DNA of 64,000 nucleotides, from assembly GCF_001748085.1 (NCBI RefSeq), contig NZ_BBZK01000003.1:62001-126000 (forward strand), in the 5' to 3' direction. The translations under genes and the position numbers were made by a program. The stretch is from Streptomyces sp. TP-A0874. GTDB taxonomy: Bacteria > Actinomycetota > Actinomycetes > Streptomycetales > Streptomycetaceae. Below the pieces are notes generated by a model. It had not been told where the DNA came from, did no database searches, and saw only the letters and a program-made list of their open reading frames with translations. Numbering within the stretch: the first letter of the stretch is position 1; each line of letters begins with the position of its first letter. This document shows positions 8,913 to 19,632 of this stretch, in pieces.

Positions 8913-9552
8913 GGATTCCCCTTGAGATGGTCAGACGCCCGATGAGGACGTAGGCGGCGTCGAACAGCAGGGCCAGGATGACGATTCCGAGTGTGCCGGA
9001 GAGCACCTCGTTCAGCGCGTTGGAGCTGCCGAGGCTGGAGATGCCGCGGAAGATCTGGTTGCCGAGCCCCGGTCCGGAGGCGAAGGCCGCGATGGCGGCG
9101 ATGCCCATGAGCATCTGGGTGGACACCCGGATGCCGGTGAGAATGGGAGGCCAGGCCAGCGGCAGCTCGACCCGGAGGAGCCGGGAGAACCGCGACATGC
9201 CGATGCCGCTGGCCGCGTCGGTCAGCGTCGGGTCCACCCCGCGCAGCCCGACGATCGCGTTCCGGGTGATGGGCAGCAGCCCGTAGAGCACCAGCGCGAT
9301 GACCGTGGGCGCGACGCCGAGGCCGACGATCGGGATCAACAGCCCGATCATGGCGAGGGAGGGGATGGTCAAAATCGCCGACGTGGTGGTGGTCGCGAGG
9401 TTGCCGGCCCACTCCTTTCGGTAGGTCAGCACGGCGATGAGGACGCCCAGCAGCGTGGCGAGCACCATGCACTGGAAGACGGCGCTCGCGTGCTGGAAGG
9501 CGTCCGCCAGTAGTTGCTGGTGGCGATGGCCGAGATACTCCCAGAAGCTCAC
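8905..9552 (-). CDS. betaine-type ABC transporter permease (first in operon)
   Basis: A 215-residue permease with about five membrane helices and an EAA-type loop (LTDAASGIGMSRFSRLLRVELP, about residues 110-131). It is a short OpuCB-like subunit, the heterodimer partner of the permease encoded two genes downstream. The GTG start at 9552 follows AAGGAGA. Only 30 nt separate it from the stop of the AsnC/Lrp gene upstream, so the regulator may be co-transcribed with the transporter. Confidence 0.9.
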   Translation of the reverse strand: MSFWEYLGHRHQQLLADAFQHASAVFQCMVLATLLGVLIAVLTYRKEWAGNLATTTTSAILTIPSLAMIGLLIPIVGLGVAPTVIALVLYGLLPITRNAIVGLRGVDPTLTDAASGIGMSRFSRLLRVELPLAWPPILTGIRVSTQMLMGIAAIAAFASGPGLGNQIFRGISSLGSSNALNEVLSGTLGIVILALLFDAAYVLIGRLTISRGIRA

Positions 9553-9582
9553 GAGGGCGTCTCCTTGCCAGTTCCGATCACC

Positions 9583-11338
<1,756 letters not shown>

Positions 11339-11556
11339 CCGCGTCGCGCACCGAGTCGTGAGCGTGGACGGCACGGGATGAACGGCGAGCCCCGGGCTCG
11401 GTGGCGGCGGCCACCGGGCCCGGGGCCCTCCCGTTCCGGCGCCCGCCGCGCCGGACGGTGGTGACCGGACCTGCCCCGCCCGTGGCTGCTCAGTGGCGGG
11501 TCCCGGTGCTGAAGAGCCCTTCCTCGGGGGGGCCGTCGGATGCCAGGCTAGGCCCC

Positions 11557-12924
11557 ATGGAGCAGCTGATCGAACTTCTGCGCGGCGGACTTCCTGCCGA
11601 GGCCGTCATCACCGATCCCGACGTCACCGCCGGTTACGCCCACGACATGGCCAGCTTCTGCGAAGCCGGCACCCCCGCCGTCGTCGTGCTGCCGCGCACG
11701 GTCGAACAGGTGCAACACGTCATGCGGACCGCCACCGAGCTGCGGGTGCCGGTGGTCCCCCAGGGCGCCCGCTCCGGCCTGTCCGGAGCCGCCAACGCCT
11801 CGGACGGCTGCATCGTCCTCTCCCTGGTCAAGATGGACGCCATCCTGGAGATCAACCCGGTCGACCGGATCGCGGTCGTCGAACCGGGCGTGGTCAACGC
11901 GGTGCTCTCCCGAGCGGTCGCCGAACACGGCCTGTACTACCCGCCGGACCCCTCCAGCTGGGAGCAGTGCACCATCGGCGGCAACATCGGAACCGCCTCC
12001 GGCGGCCTGTGCTGCGTCAAGTACGGCGTCACCGCCGAGTACGTGCTCGGTCTCGACGTGGTCCTCGCCGACGGCCGGCTGCTCTCCACCGGACGCTCCA
12101 CGGCCAAGGGCGTCGCGGGCTACGACCTCACCCGGCTCTTCGTGGGGGCGGAGGGCAGCCTGGGCATCGTGGTGCGGGCGGTACTCGCGCTCAAGCCGCA
12201 GCCTCCCCAGCAGCTCGCACTCGCCGCGGAGTTCCCCAGCGTCGCCTCGGCGGGGACGGCGGTGAAGGAGATCATGGCCGGCGGCCACGTCCCCTCGCTG
12301 CTGGAACTGATGGACCGCACCACCCTGCGCGCGGTCAACGAGATGGCGCAGATGGGGCTCCCGGAGAGCACCGAGGCGCTGCTCCTGGCGGCCTTCGACA
12401 CCCCGGACCCGGCCGCCGACCTGGCGGCCGTGGGTGAGCTGTGCAAAGCGGCCGGGGCCACGGAGGTCGTCCCCGCCGAGGACTTCGCGGAGTCCGAGCT
12501 GCTGCTCCAGGCGCGGCGGCTCGCGCTGCCCGCGCTGGAGGTCCTCAAGTCGGCGACCATGATCGACGACGTCTGCGTCCCCCGGTCCCAACTGGCCGCG
12601 CTGCTCGAGGGCACCGCGGCCATCGCGGAGAAGCACGACCTGACCATCGGGGTCTGCGCACATGCCGGAGACGGCAACACCCACCCGGTGGTCTGCTTCG
12701 ACCCGGGCGACCAGGACGAGGCCGCCCGGGCCCGGGCCTCCTTCGACGAGATCATGGCGCTCGGCCTGGAACTCGGCGGCACCATCACCGGTGAACACGG
12801 GGTCGGGCTGCTCAAGAAGGAGTGGCTGGCACGCGAGTTGGGGCCGGTCAGCCTGGAACTCCAGCGCGGCATCAAGCGGACCTTCGACCCGCTCGGCCTG
12901 CTCAACCCGGGCAAACTCTTCTGA
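11557..12924 (+). CDS. FAD-binding oxidase, GlcD / D-lactate dehydrogenase type
   Basis: A 455-residue flavoenzyme of the glycolate oxidase subunit GlcD / D-2-hydroxyacid dehydrogenase family. The N-terminal FAD-binding domain (PCMH type, residues about 40-215) shows VVPQGARSGLSGAAN and the SSWEQCTIGGNIGTASGG pyrophosphate-binding stretch. The C-terminal FAD-linked oxidase domain ends with HAGDGNTHP (metal and substrate region), ITGEHGVGLLKKEW and the typical DPLGLLNPGKLF. The frame is open from 11401 but homologous N-termini begin near the ATG at 11557. Lactate, glycolate or another 2-hydroxyacid are all possible substrates. Gene order after hpd is recalled to be similar in S. coelicolor. 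Confidence 0.9.
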   Translation: MEQLIELLRGGLPAEAVITDPDVTAGYAHDMASFCEAGTPAVVVLPRTVEQVQHVMRTATELRVPVVPQGARSGLSGAANASDGCIVLSLVKMDAILEINPVDRIAVVEPGVVNAVLSRAVAEHGLYYPPDPSSWEQCTIGGNIGTASGGLCCVKYGVTAEYVLGLDVVLADGRLLSTGRSTAKGVAGYDLTRLFVGAEGSLGIVVRAVLALKPQPPQQLALAAEFPSVASAGTAVKEIMAGGHVPSLLELMDRTTLRAVNEMAQMGLPESTEALLLAAFDTPDPAADLAAVGELCKAAGATEVVPAEDFAESELLLQARRLALPALEVLKSATMIDDVCVPRSQLAALLEGTAAIAEKHDLTIGVCAHAGDGNTHPVVCFDPGDQDEAARARASFDEIMALGLELGGTITGEHGVGLLKKEWLARELGPVSLELQRGIKRTFDPLGLLNPGKLF

Positions 12925-12986
12925 CGGCGCGGTCCCGGCTGCTGCGTGTGCGGGACCGGCGCCCGGCGGGAGCGGGGTACCGGTAC

Positions 12987-13024
12987 GGCCGGCCGGTGCC
13001 GCGCCCCGCCGGCACCGGTCGGCC
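12987..13024. terminator. bidirectional hairpin between glcD-like and ssgG genes
   Basis: Arms of 15 nt (12987-13001 and 13010-13024) pair with one G-T wobble around an 8-nt loop, between two convergent genes. There is no U run, as is common in Streptomyces. Confidence 0.6.
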
Positions 13025-13053
13025 GTCCCCTTCCGGGCGGTGTTCGACCCGCC

Positions 13054-13530
13054 TCACGCGGCTCCGTCCGGCGGCCCGTCCACCGGACGGGACTCGCCCG
13101 GCCGCCCCTCGTCGTACGGTGCCACCGCCGTCAGCTCCAGCAGCGCCCCCTCCACGTCCACCCGCTCGTGCTCCGAACCGGGAGGGCAGATCCGCAGGGT
13201 GCGCTCCAACCACGCCGACACCGGCGCCGCGGCCGCTTCCAGCAACGCCTCGCCGTTCGGCGAGCTGAGCGCTATGCAGACGGTTCCGCGGCCCTGGGAG
13301 CGCCGCGGCCAGACCCGGACATCACCTTGTCCACACGGCCGGAAAACCCCTTCCACCAGCAGGTCCCGCGCGAAGGTCCAGTTGACGGCCGCGTCGGAGT
13401 CGATGTGGAAGCTGATGTGCACGGCGTAAGGGTCCTCGGCACGGTAGGTCAGCCGGGCCGGTACCGGGATGCTCCGCTCCGGAGAGAGCACCAGAGCGAT
13501 CTCCAGTTCTCGTTCCACCACAGTGTGCAT
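13054..13530 (-). CDS. ssgG: SsgA-family sporulation/cell-division regulator (SsgG-like)
   Basis: A 158-residue SsgA-like protein, a family restricted to morphologically complex actinomycetes that helps place divisome and cell-wall machinery during sporulation. Family features are the start MHTVVERELEIALVLSPE, then PVPARLTYRAEDPYAVHISFH, then WTFARDLLVEG and CIALSSPNGEALLEA. The frame is open to 13602, but the ATG at 13530 has AGAAGGGA about 10 nt upstream and matches the family N-terminus. The symbol is chosen because SsgG (recalled as SCO2924) sits next to the same GlcD-like and hpd genes in S. coelicolor; the paralogue assignment rests on that context. The C-terminal about 15 residues are an extra Pro/Gly/Asp tail. 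Confidence 0.8.
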   Translation of the reverse strand: MHTVVERELEIALVLSPERSIPVPARLTYRAEDPYAVHISFHIDSDAAVNWTFARDLLVEGVFRPCGQGDVRVWPRRSQGRGTVCIALSSPNGEALLEAAAAPVSAWLERTLRICPPGSEHERVDVEGALLELTAVAPYDEGRPGESRPVDGPPDGAA

Positions 13531-13888
13531 GGGTGATGTCCCTTCTCCCTGCGGGCGGCTGTCCGGCCCGCACACATGGAGAGCCCCTTCCGGGCCGGTC
13601 ATTACGCGACTTCCGGGAACTCCTCACCCGCGGCGTCCATCGTCGGCCTCCGCCCGGCCCCAAAGCCCCGCATCCCGTGGTCCCCGAGCGGGAAGGCTGT
13701 CCTCCTACCGGTCTGCTTCCGCTCCGGACCGCGTTCTTCGTTAATGTCCTCCTTGACAGGCGGAGACACGTACCCGACCGCCCGGGTGCGCACGACTCCC
13801 GACCGGTGGACGTGCGGGGCTGGGGCGCGACCGGACCCGGACACTCGGAACAGATCAAGCATGGTGCTCACGATGGGAGTTGGGGGCC
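13531..13888. other. intergenic region between divergent ssgG and RDD genes
   Basis: This 358-nt stretch must hold the promoters of both divergent genes. A TTGACA hexamer at 13753-13758 points to the RDD gene but no convincing -10 follows at 16-18 nt. A less GC-rich patch lies around 13735-13760. I see no small ORF with a ribosome site. Confidence 0.4.
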
Positions 13889-15790
13889 TTGGTTTCCTCC
13901 GGCAACGGTGAAGAAGCAGCCCGCGCGGGGTACTACCCCGACCCCTCCATTCCCGGCTACATCCGGTACTGGGACGGCGATGCCTGGGTACCGGGCACCA
14001 GCCGGCCCGCCCCGCGCCCGGGAGAGGAGATGCCCTCTCCCCCGGCCGGCTACCCGCTCCCGGAGCCCGATCCCGCACCCACCGACGAGACCGGGCCGGT
14101 CTTCCTCGACGAGGACCCGGCCATAGAGGGCACCGGTGACGGCGGCGGTCGCGCGCTGCCGGAGCTCCGGCAGCGGGGAGAGGTCGACCTGCGGCAGCTC
14201 GGCACCCCGGATCCGCAGCCGGAGCCGCAGAGCATGGCCTGGGACGACCCGCAGCGACTGCACGGCTCACGCCCCGAACCGGCGGCCGCCTGGGGCGCGG
14301 ACGTCTCCCGCCAGGCGGGCTTCGGTGACGGTCCGGGCCGCGGTGTCCCCGGGGCAGCGGGCGACTCCTCCGCCCCGGTGCCTGATCCACGGCTCCCCGG
14401 GGCCCGAGCGGGCGCGGTGGAGAGCGGCTCCGGAGGCGCCGGGCAGGACAAGCAGACGGTGACGTTCCGCCGGGACGAGCAGAGCGGGCGGACCCCTGCG
14501 ACGCCCACCGGGGACCCGGGGGGCACCACGCCGGCCGGGGGCACCGGCCCCGAGGCGACCGACGGCACCATGACCATCCGTGCGGCGGGTCGGCCGGGTG
14601 AGGGTGAGCGCCCGGAGGCGGCCGACGGCACGATGATGATCCGTGCGGCGGGTCGTCCGGAAGGCGGTGAGGGGCCAGGGGCCACCGACGGCACGATGAT
14701 GATCCGTGCGGCGGGTCGGCCGGAAGGCGGTGAGGGGCCAGGGGCCACCGACGGCACGTTGACGATCCGTGCGGCGGGTCGGCCGGAAGGCGGTGCCGGC
14801 CCCGGGGCGGCCGACGGCACCATGGCGATCCGGGCGCTCCGCCCGGGGGAGGCGGCCGCAGGCGCCGGCTCCGGCGCCGCGGAGCGCCGAGGCGACGGTG
14901 AACCGCCGGCTCTTCCGCCGGCAGGACCGGACCCCCGGGGGCCGGTGGGCGCAGACCCCGGCACGATGGCGATCCGAAGCCTCGGACCGGCGCGAGGCGA
15001 CGCGCCCGGCCGGGGAGGCCCGGCCCCGCTGCCCCCGCGCGAGGACCTTCCGGTGCGGCCGGCTCAGCCGACTCCGCCGGCCATCCCCGACCCCCGCCAG
15101 GCGCACGGGGTCCCGGGGCCTGCTGCGGTGTCGGCACCGGGGCAGGGAGCGGCGGGAGCCGCCCCACCGAGCCCCCAGCCCTCCTGGGCCCAGCAGGTGC
15201 AGCAACTGGCGCAGCCGGAGGGGCCGGCCGACGCGCCGGCCGGAGTCCACACCGGCTGGCGGCCGCCGGTCAGCGACCCCTTCCTCCAGGCCGCGCAGGA
15301 CCAGGCGGCCGCCCGGCCCGCGTCCCTCGGCAAACGCCTCGTCGCCCGCGTCATCGACGCGCTGCTCCTCGGCCTGCTGCTGGCGGCGGCCGCCGTACCG
15401 CTGGGCACGCGGGCCGTCGGTCACGTCGACGACAAGATCGAAGCGGCCAAGCTGAGCGGCGAGACGGTGACCGTGTGGCTCGTCGACGGAACCACCGGGG
15501 CCTACCTCGGGATCCTCGTCGGCGTGCTGCTGCTCCTCGGGGTGGTCTACGAAGTGCTTCCCACCGCCAGGTGGGGCCGTACGCTCGGCAAGCGGCTCTG
15601 CGGCCTCCGGGTGCTGGACATCGAGTCGCACAGCACCCCCACCTTCGGGCAGGCGCTCCGCCGCTGGCTGGTCTACAGCGTTCTCGGTCTGCTGGCGGTG
15701 GGCGTGGTCAACGTGGTGTGGTGCCTCTTCGACCGGCCTTGGCGGCAGTGCTGGCACGACAAGGCGGCCCACACCTTCGTCGGCAGCTGA
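13889..15790 (+). CDS. RDD-family membrane protein with DUF2510 start and repeat-rich linker
   Basis: About 633 residues in three parts. First is a DUF2510 motif (AGYYPDPSIPGYIRYWDG, about residues 11-35). Then comes a about 430-residue Pro/Gly/Ala/Glu-rich, presumably disordered linker. Last is a C-terminal RDD domain (from about residue 475: SLGKRLVARVIDALLLGLLL onward, with RWGRTLGKRLCGLRVLD and WHDKAAHTFVG) with three to four membrane helices. The linker holds five near-identical 21-residue repeats with a T-x-x-I-R core. The start is uncertain: TTG at 13889 has GGGAG 10 nt upstream, while TTG at 13880 is also in frame. RDD function is mostly unknown (some members are transporters or Na+/H+ antiporters). 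A second RDD gene follows. Confidence 0.85.
   Translation: MVSSGNGEEAARAGYYPDPSIPGYIRYWDGDAWVPGTSRPAPRPGEEMPSPPAGYPLPEPDPAPTDETGPVFLDEDPAIEGTGDGGGRALPELRQRGEVDLRQLGTPDPQPEPQSMAWDDPQRLHGSRPEPAAAWGADVSRQAGFGDGPGRGVPGAAGDSSAPVPDPRLPGARAGAVESGSGGAGQDKQTVTFRRDEQSGRTPATPTGDPGGTTPAGGTGPEATDGTMTIRAAGRPGEGERPEAADGTMMIRAAGRPEGGEGPGATDGTMMIRAAGRPEGGEGPGATDGTLTIRAAGRPEGGAGPGAADGTMAIRALRPGEAAAGAGSGAAERRGDGEPPALPPAGPDPRGPVGADPGTMAIRSLGPARGDAPGRGGPAPLPPREDLPVRPAQPTPPAIPDPRQAHGVPGPAAVSAPGQGAAGAAPPSPQPSWAQQVQQLAQPEGPADAPAGVHTGWRPPVSDPFLQAAQDQAAARPASLGKRLVARVIDALLLGLLLAAAAVPLGTRAVGHVDDKIEAAKLSGETVTVWLVDGTTGAYLGILVGVLLLLGVVYEVLPTARWGRTLGKRLCGLRVLDIESHSTPTFGQALRRWLVYSVLGLLAVGVVNVVWCLFDRPWRQCWHDKAAHTFVGS
14548..14862 (+). 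repeat. five tandem 63-bp repeats inside the RDD gene
   Basis: Copies of a 63-bp unit begin GACGGCAC at 14561, 14624, 14687, 14750 and 14813, a constant 63-nt period. They encode 21-residue units of the form DGT-M-x-IRAAGRP-EGGEGPGAT. The middle copies are nearly identical at DNA level, suggesting recent duplication by slippage or unequal recombination. Copy number may vary between strains. Confidence 0.95.
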
Positions 15791-15876
15791 GGGTCCTCCC
15801 GCCGGCGTCCCGGAGTCCCCGCCCGGACGGCGTAGGCCGGGATGCGCCGCCGCGGCCGCCGCGGTCGACTGGCGGC

Positions 15877-16515
15877 ATGAGCAGCGACCAGCCGCCGGAA
15901 GCGGGCGGTCCGCAGGACGAGGACCCGTTCCGCAAGGGGCCGCCCCGGGAACCACCGCCGAACGCGCCGTTCGGGGGTGGCTCAGACGATCCGTTCGGCG
16001 GGGGCTTCCACGGGCATGAGCCGTTCGGCGGAGGACCCTACGACACGCCGGACCCGCTGGCCGGGATGCCCCCGTTGGCCAACCGGGGGCGGCGGCTGCT
16101 CGCCCGGATCATCGACAGCCTGCTGATCGGCATCCCGGTCGGTTTCGTCATGTCGCTGATCGTCGGCGGGATCGAGAACAACAGGGTCCTCACCGCGGAC
16201 AGCGGGCAGTCGACGATCGTGCAGATCATCGTGCTCCTGGCGTACTTCGTCTACGACGCCGTGATGCTGACCACCTACGGGCAGACGGTCGGCAAGAAGC
16301 TGATGAGGATCCGGGTCGCGATGCTGAGCGACGGGTCGATCCCCTCCGGCCAGGCGGGCTGGTTCCGGGCCGGTACCTACGCCCTTCCGCAGTTGGTGCC
16401 GTGCTGCGGGTTCGTCTTCTGGCTCATCAACGTCCTGTGGTGCACCTGGGACCGGCCCTACCACCAGTGCCTGCACGACAAGGTGGCCAGGACCGTCGTG
16501 GTGGCGGCGCACTGA
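15877..16515 (+). CDS. RDD-family membrane protein
   Basis: A 212-residue protein with a Gly/Pro/Phe-rich N-terminal segment (residues 1-65, with repeated DPFGGG / EPFGGG units) followed by an RDD domain (RGRRLLARIIDSLLIGIPVG, then YGQTVGKKLMRIRV, then WDRPYHQCLHDKVARTVV). Three or four membrane helices are predicted. The ATG at 15877 is the natural family start. It lies 86 nt after the larger RDD gene and shares its C-terminal layout, so the two are probably ancient duplicates that act together. Function unknown. Confidence 0.88.
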   Translation: MSSDQPPEAGGPQDEDPFRKGPPREPPPNAPFGGGSDDPFGGGFHGHEPFGGGPYDTPDPLAGMPPLANRGRRLLARIIDSLLIGIPVGFVMSLIVGGIENNRVLTADSGQSTIVQIIVLLAYFVYDAVMLTTYGQTVGKKLMRIRVAMLSDGSIPSGQAGWFRAGTYALPQLVPCCGFVFWLINVLWCTWDRPYHQCLHDKVARTVVVAAH

Positions 16516-16570
16516 CCGCCGCGGAGGCGAGGGCGGCGCCGGTCTTCCGGCCGCCGCCCTTTCCATATCG

Positions 16571-16870
16571 TCAGCGGCTGAGCGAGTGCTCCCTCACCCG
16601 GCGGCGTGCGGCGAGCGGTTCGGAACCGGAAAGCCGAGCGGAAACCCCGTGGGTGAGGCTCCGGTGGGGCGCTGCCGGGCGGACCGACCGGTCCGCGGGG
16701 CGGGAGGCCGGAGCCCTGATCGCCACGACGATCCCGAGCACCAGTCCGATCACGGAGGCGAGGGCGACCCCGAGCCCCGAGCGGGCCTGGGTCAGCAGCA
16801 ACAGGGCGGCGGTACCGAAGACGACGGTGGCCGAACCGTAGACGAGCTGTGCGGCAGTCGGACGCGGCAT
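16571..16870 (-). CDS. small two-helix membrane protein, unknown function
   Basis: A 99-residue protein with two hydrophobic segments (about residues 8-27 and 32-50: AAQLVYGSATVVFGTAALLLL, then LGVALASVIGLVLGIVVAI) and a basic, Arg-rich C-terminal tail. The ATG at 16870 is preferred over an upstream in-frame start at 16933 because AAGGACGG lies about 10 nt ahead of it. It is convergent with the RDD gene (55 nt between stops). I do not recognise a family beyond a generic actinobacterial membrane protein. Confidence 0.6.
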   Translation of the reverse strand: MPRPTAAQLVYGSATVVFGTAALLLLTQARSGLGVALASVIGLVLGIVVAIRAPASRPADRSVRPAAPHRSLTHGVSARLSGSEPLAARRRVREHSLSR

Positions 16871-17229
16871 AGCGGAAACCGTCCTTGGGACGTCTGATGG
16901 GGGTCTGGTTGGCCTTCGGGCCGTGAACGGCACGACTCCAGGCGCGCCGCGGAGACTCTACGCTGCTGTCTGCCCCGCGGGGCCACCGGTAAGCGTGACC
17001 TCAGCCACGCCACGTTGCACGGGGGGCGCACGGAGTCAGCCGTCCTCCGTGACCATCGGGCGTACGCGCCGGTCCGGCTATGGCGGAGCTGTCCGGTTCC
17101 TGCTGCCCGCGCGGAGGGTTGCCCTACTATGCTGGCGTGTTCAGGTCAAGGACTGTTTTTTTGGCCGTCCCTCAGGTGCAATGCCCCCCTGAATAGCAGC
17201 ACTGGCAACTCCGGAGGGACAAGCGCGAA
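16871..17229. other. intergenic region upstream of the M6 protease
   Basis: A 359-nt divergent promoter region. A possible -10 (TACTAT, 17125-17130) would give a leader of about 93 nt for the protease; no good -35 pairs with it. A T7 run at 17155-17161 stands out in this GC-rich context but no hairpin precedes it. Confidence 0.35.
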
Positions 17230-19632
17230 GTGAGAATGAGCCATCGGAGGGCATACAGATCCGCAGCCCTGGCCACGGCCGTCGCTGCGATCGGAGCGAT
17301 AGCTCTGCCCGCAGCCGCCGCGCCGTCCAACGGCGGCGAAGCCACCACCGGTTTGGAGCGCCGAGACCCGGCGCCGGCCAAGGTCGACACCGAACACGAC
17401 CTCAAGGGCCCCTTCAGCGACCGCCAGGAGGCGGAGCGCAAGGAAGCGCTCCAGGATGTCCTGGCGGGCAAGAAGAAGGCCGAGAAGCGAGGGAACTCAC
17501 AGGTCGTCAAGCTCGGCAAGGGCCGGTACGTCGAGCTCGGCCGGGAGAAGACCGACAAGATCTTCACCATTCTCGTCGAGTTCGGCGACAAGGTCGACGA
17601 CACGACGATGTACGACCCGGACGGGCCGGAGGGCCCGGAGGAGCCCATCGTGAAATACGGTGGCGACCCCGGCCCGCGGCACAACGAGATCGCCGAGCCC
17701 GACCGCCGCGAGGACAACAGCACGGCCTGGCAGGCTGACTACAACCAGGAGCACTACCAGGACCTGTACTTCTCCGAGGAGAAGGGCAAGGAGTCCCTCA
17801 AGAAGTACTACGAGAAGCAGTCCTCCGGCCGCTACTCGGTCGAGGGCGAGGTCTCGGACTGGGTCAAGGTCGAGTACAACGAGGCCCGTTACGGTTCGAA
17901 CTACTGCGGCGACTCCATCTGCGACAACGTCTGGGACCTGATCCGCGACGGCGTCAACCAGTGGGTCGCCGACCGGAAGGCCGCCGGCCAGAGCACCGAG
18001 GAGATCCGGGCGGAGCTGGCCGAGTACGACCAGTGGGACCGCTACGACTACGACGACGACGGCGACTTCAACGAGCCGGACGGCTACATCGACCACTTCC
18101 AGATCGTGCACGCGGGCGAGGACGAGTCCGCGGGCGGCGGTGTCCAGGGCGGTGACGCCATCTGGGCCCACCGCTGGTACGCCTACGGAACGGACGCGGA
18201 CAAGACCGGCCCGGCTGACAACAAGGCCGGTGGTTCGGAGATCGGTGACACCGGGATCTGGGTCGGCGACTACACCATGCAGCCGGAGAACGGCGGTCTC
18301 GGCGTCTTCGCCCACGAGTACGGCCACGACCTCGGTCTCCCGGACCTCTACGACACCAGCGGACTGGGCGAGTCGTCGGTGGCCTTCTGGTCTCTGATGG
18401 CCTCCGGCTCCTGGATGGGCACCGGCAAGAACGAGATCGGCGACCTGCCGAACGACATGAGCGCCTGGGACAAGCTGCAACTGGGCTGGCTCAACTACGA
18501 CACCGCCAAGGCGGGCAAGAAGTCGACCCACAAGCTGGGGGTCGCGGAGTACAACACCAAGGACAAGCAGGCCCTGGTCGTCGAACTCCCGGCGAAGTCC
18601 AAGACCACCACCATCGTGAAGCCCGCGGAGGGCGAGAAGCAGTGGTGGAGCGACATGGGCAACAACCTCAAGAACACCCTGACCCGCTCCGTGGACCTCA
18701 CCGACGCCTCGTCGGCCTCACTGGAACTGCGGGGCTGGTGGGAGATCGAGGAGGACTACGACTTCCTCTACGCCGAGGCGACGACGGACGGCGGCGCCAA
18801 CTGGACCGTGCTGGACGGCACGGCCGACGGACAGGCCATTCCGCGTGACGGCGGCGACAAGCCCGGCCTGACCGGTTCCTCGGAGAGCTACCGGGACCTG
18901 GTCTTCCCGCTGGACGACTACGCCGGGCAGAAGATCGACATCCGCTTCCGCTACCAGACGGACGGCGGACTGGCGCTCAAGGGCTTCGCGGCGGACGCCA
19001 TCTCGGTCGTCGCGGACGGCGAGGCGGTCTTCACCGACGGCGCCGAGGGCGACGACAACGGCTGGACGGCCAACGGCTTCTCGCGCATCGGCGAGTCCTA
19101 CACCAAGGACTACCCGCAGTACTACATCGCGGAGAACCGCCAGTACGTCTCCTACGACAAGACGCTGAAGACCGGTCCGTACAACTTCGGCTTCACCTCC
19201 ACCCGTCCCAACTGGGTGGAGCACTACCCCTACCAGAACGGGCTGGCGATCTGGCTCTGGGACACCTCGCACACCGACAACCAGGTCGGCGTGCACCCCG
19301 GTGAGGGGCTGGTCCTGCCGATCGACGCGCACGCCAAGCCGGAGAAGTGGGCGGACGGAAGCATCATGCGCAACCGCTTCCAGGCCTACGACTCGCCGTT
19401 CAGCGGCTGGCCCACGGACGGCTTCACCCTCCACCTGGACGGGGTGCCGACGAAGGTCAAGGCGAAGAAGGGCGTGAAGGTCTTCGACGACCGCAAGGGC
19501 ACGTACTGGTACGAGTCCAACCCGACCGGTGGTGTGAAGGTGCCGGACACCAACACCCGGATCGAGATCGTGAAGGAGCCGCGCAGCGGTGTCACGATGA
19601 CCGTGAAGGTCGGCCCCTCCAGCCGGCGCTGA
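17230..19632 (+). CDS. secreted immune inhibitor A-type metalloprotease (M6)
   Basis: An 800-residue secreted zinc protease. A signal peptide (residues 1-31, ending ALPAAAA) is followed by a charged propeptide (to about 95) and the M6 catalytic domain. The zinc site is HEYGHDLGLPD with His362, Glu363 and His366, inside the longer HExxHxxGxxD-type motif. The C-terminal part (about 490-800) forms beta-rich, carbohydrate-binding-like modules, as in Bacillus InhA. GTG at 17230 is chosen because GGAGGG lies 11 nt upstream; the in-frame ATG at 17236 is an alternative. It is monocistronic, ending in a strong hairpin. Likely role: extracellular protein degradation, possibly linked to development. Confidence 0.93.
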   Translation: MRMSHRRAYRSAALATAVAAIGAIALPAAAAPSNGGEATTGLERRDPAPAKVDTEHDLKGPFSDRQEAERKEALQDVLAGKKKAEKRGNSQVVKLGKGRYVELGREKTDKIFTILVEFGDKVDDTTMYDPDGPEGPEEPIVKYGGDPGPRHNEIAEPDRREDNSTAWQADYNQEHYQDLYFSEEKGKESLKKYYEKQSSGRYSVEGEVSDWVKVEYNEARYGSNYCGDSICDNVWDLIRDGVNQWVADRKAAGQSTEEIRAELAEYDQWDRYDYDDDGDFNEPDGYIDHFQIVHAGEDESAGGGVQGGDAIWAHRWYAYGTDADKTGPADNKAGGSEIGDTGIWVGDYTMQPENGGLGVFAHEYGHDLGLPDLYDTSGLGESSVAFWSLMASGSWMGTGKNEIGDLPNDMSAWDKLQLGWLNYDTAKAGKKSTHKLGVAEYNTKDKQALVVELPAKSKTTTIVKPAEGEKQWWSDMGNNLKNTLTRSVDLTDASSASLELRGWWEIEEDYDFLYAEATTDGGANWTVLDGTADGQAIPRDGGDKPGLTGSSESYRDLVFPLDDYAGQKIDIRFRYQTDGGLALKGFAADAISVVADGEAVFTDGAEGDDNGWTANGFSRIGESYTKDYPQYYIAENRQYVSYDKTLKTGPYNFGFTSTRPNWVEHYPYQNGLAIWLWDTSHTDNQVGVHPGEGLVLPIDAHAKPEKWADGSIMRNRFQAYDSPFSGWPTDGFTLHLDGVPTKVKAKKGVKVFDDRKGTYWYESNPTGGVKVPDTNTRIEIVKEPRSGVTMTVKVGPSSRR

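Noticed and set aside
14548..14862. Regular 63-bp repeats considered as a CRISPR-like array
   Set aside because: They are contiguous, without spacers, and keep the reading frame of the RDD gene.
13602..15167. Minus-strand 521-codon open frame opposite the RDD gene
   Set aside because: Arg/Pro-rich shadow of the repeat-rich linker; no ribosome site or family match.
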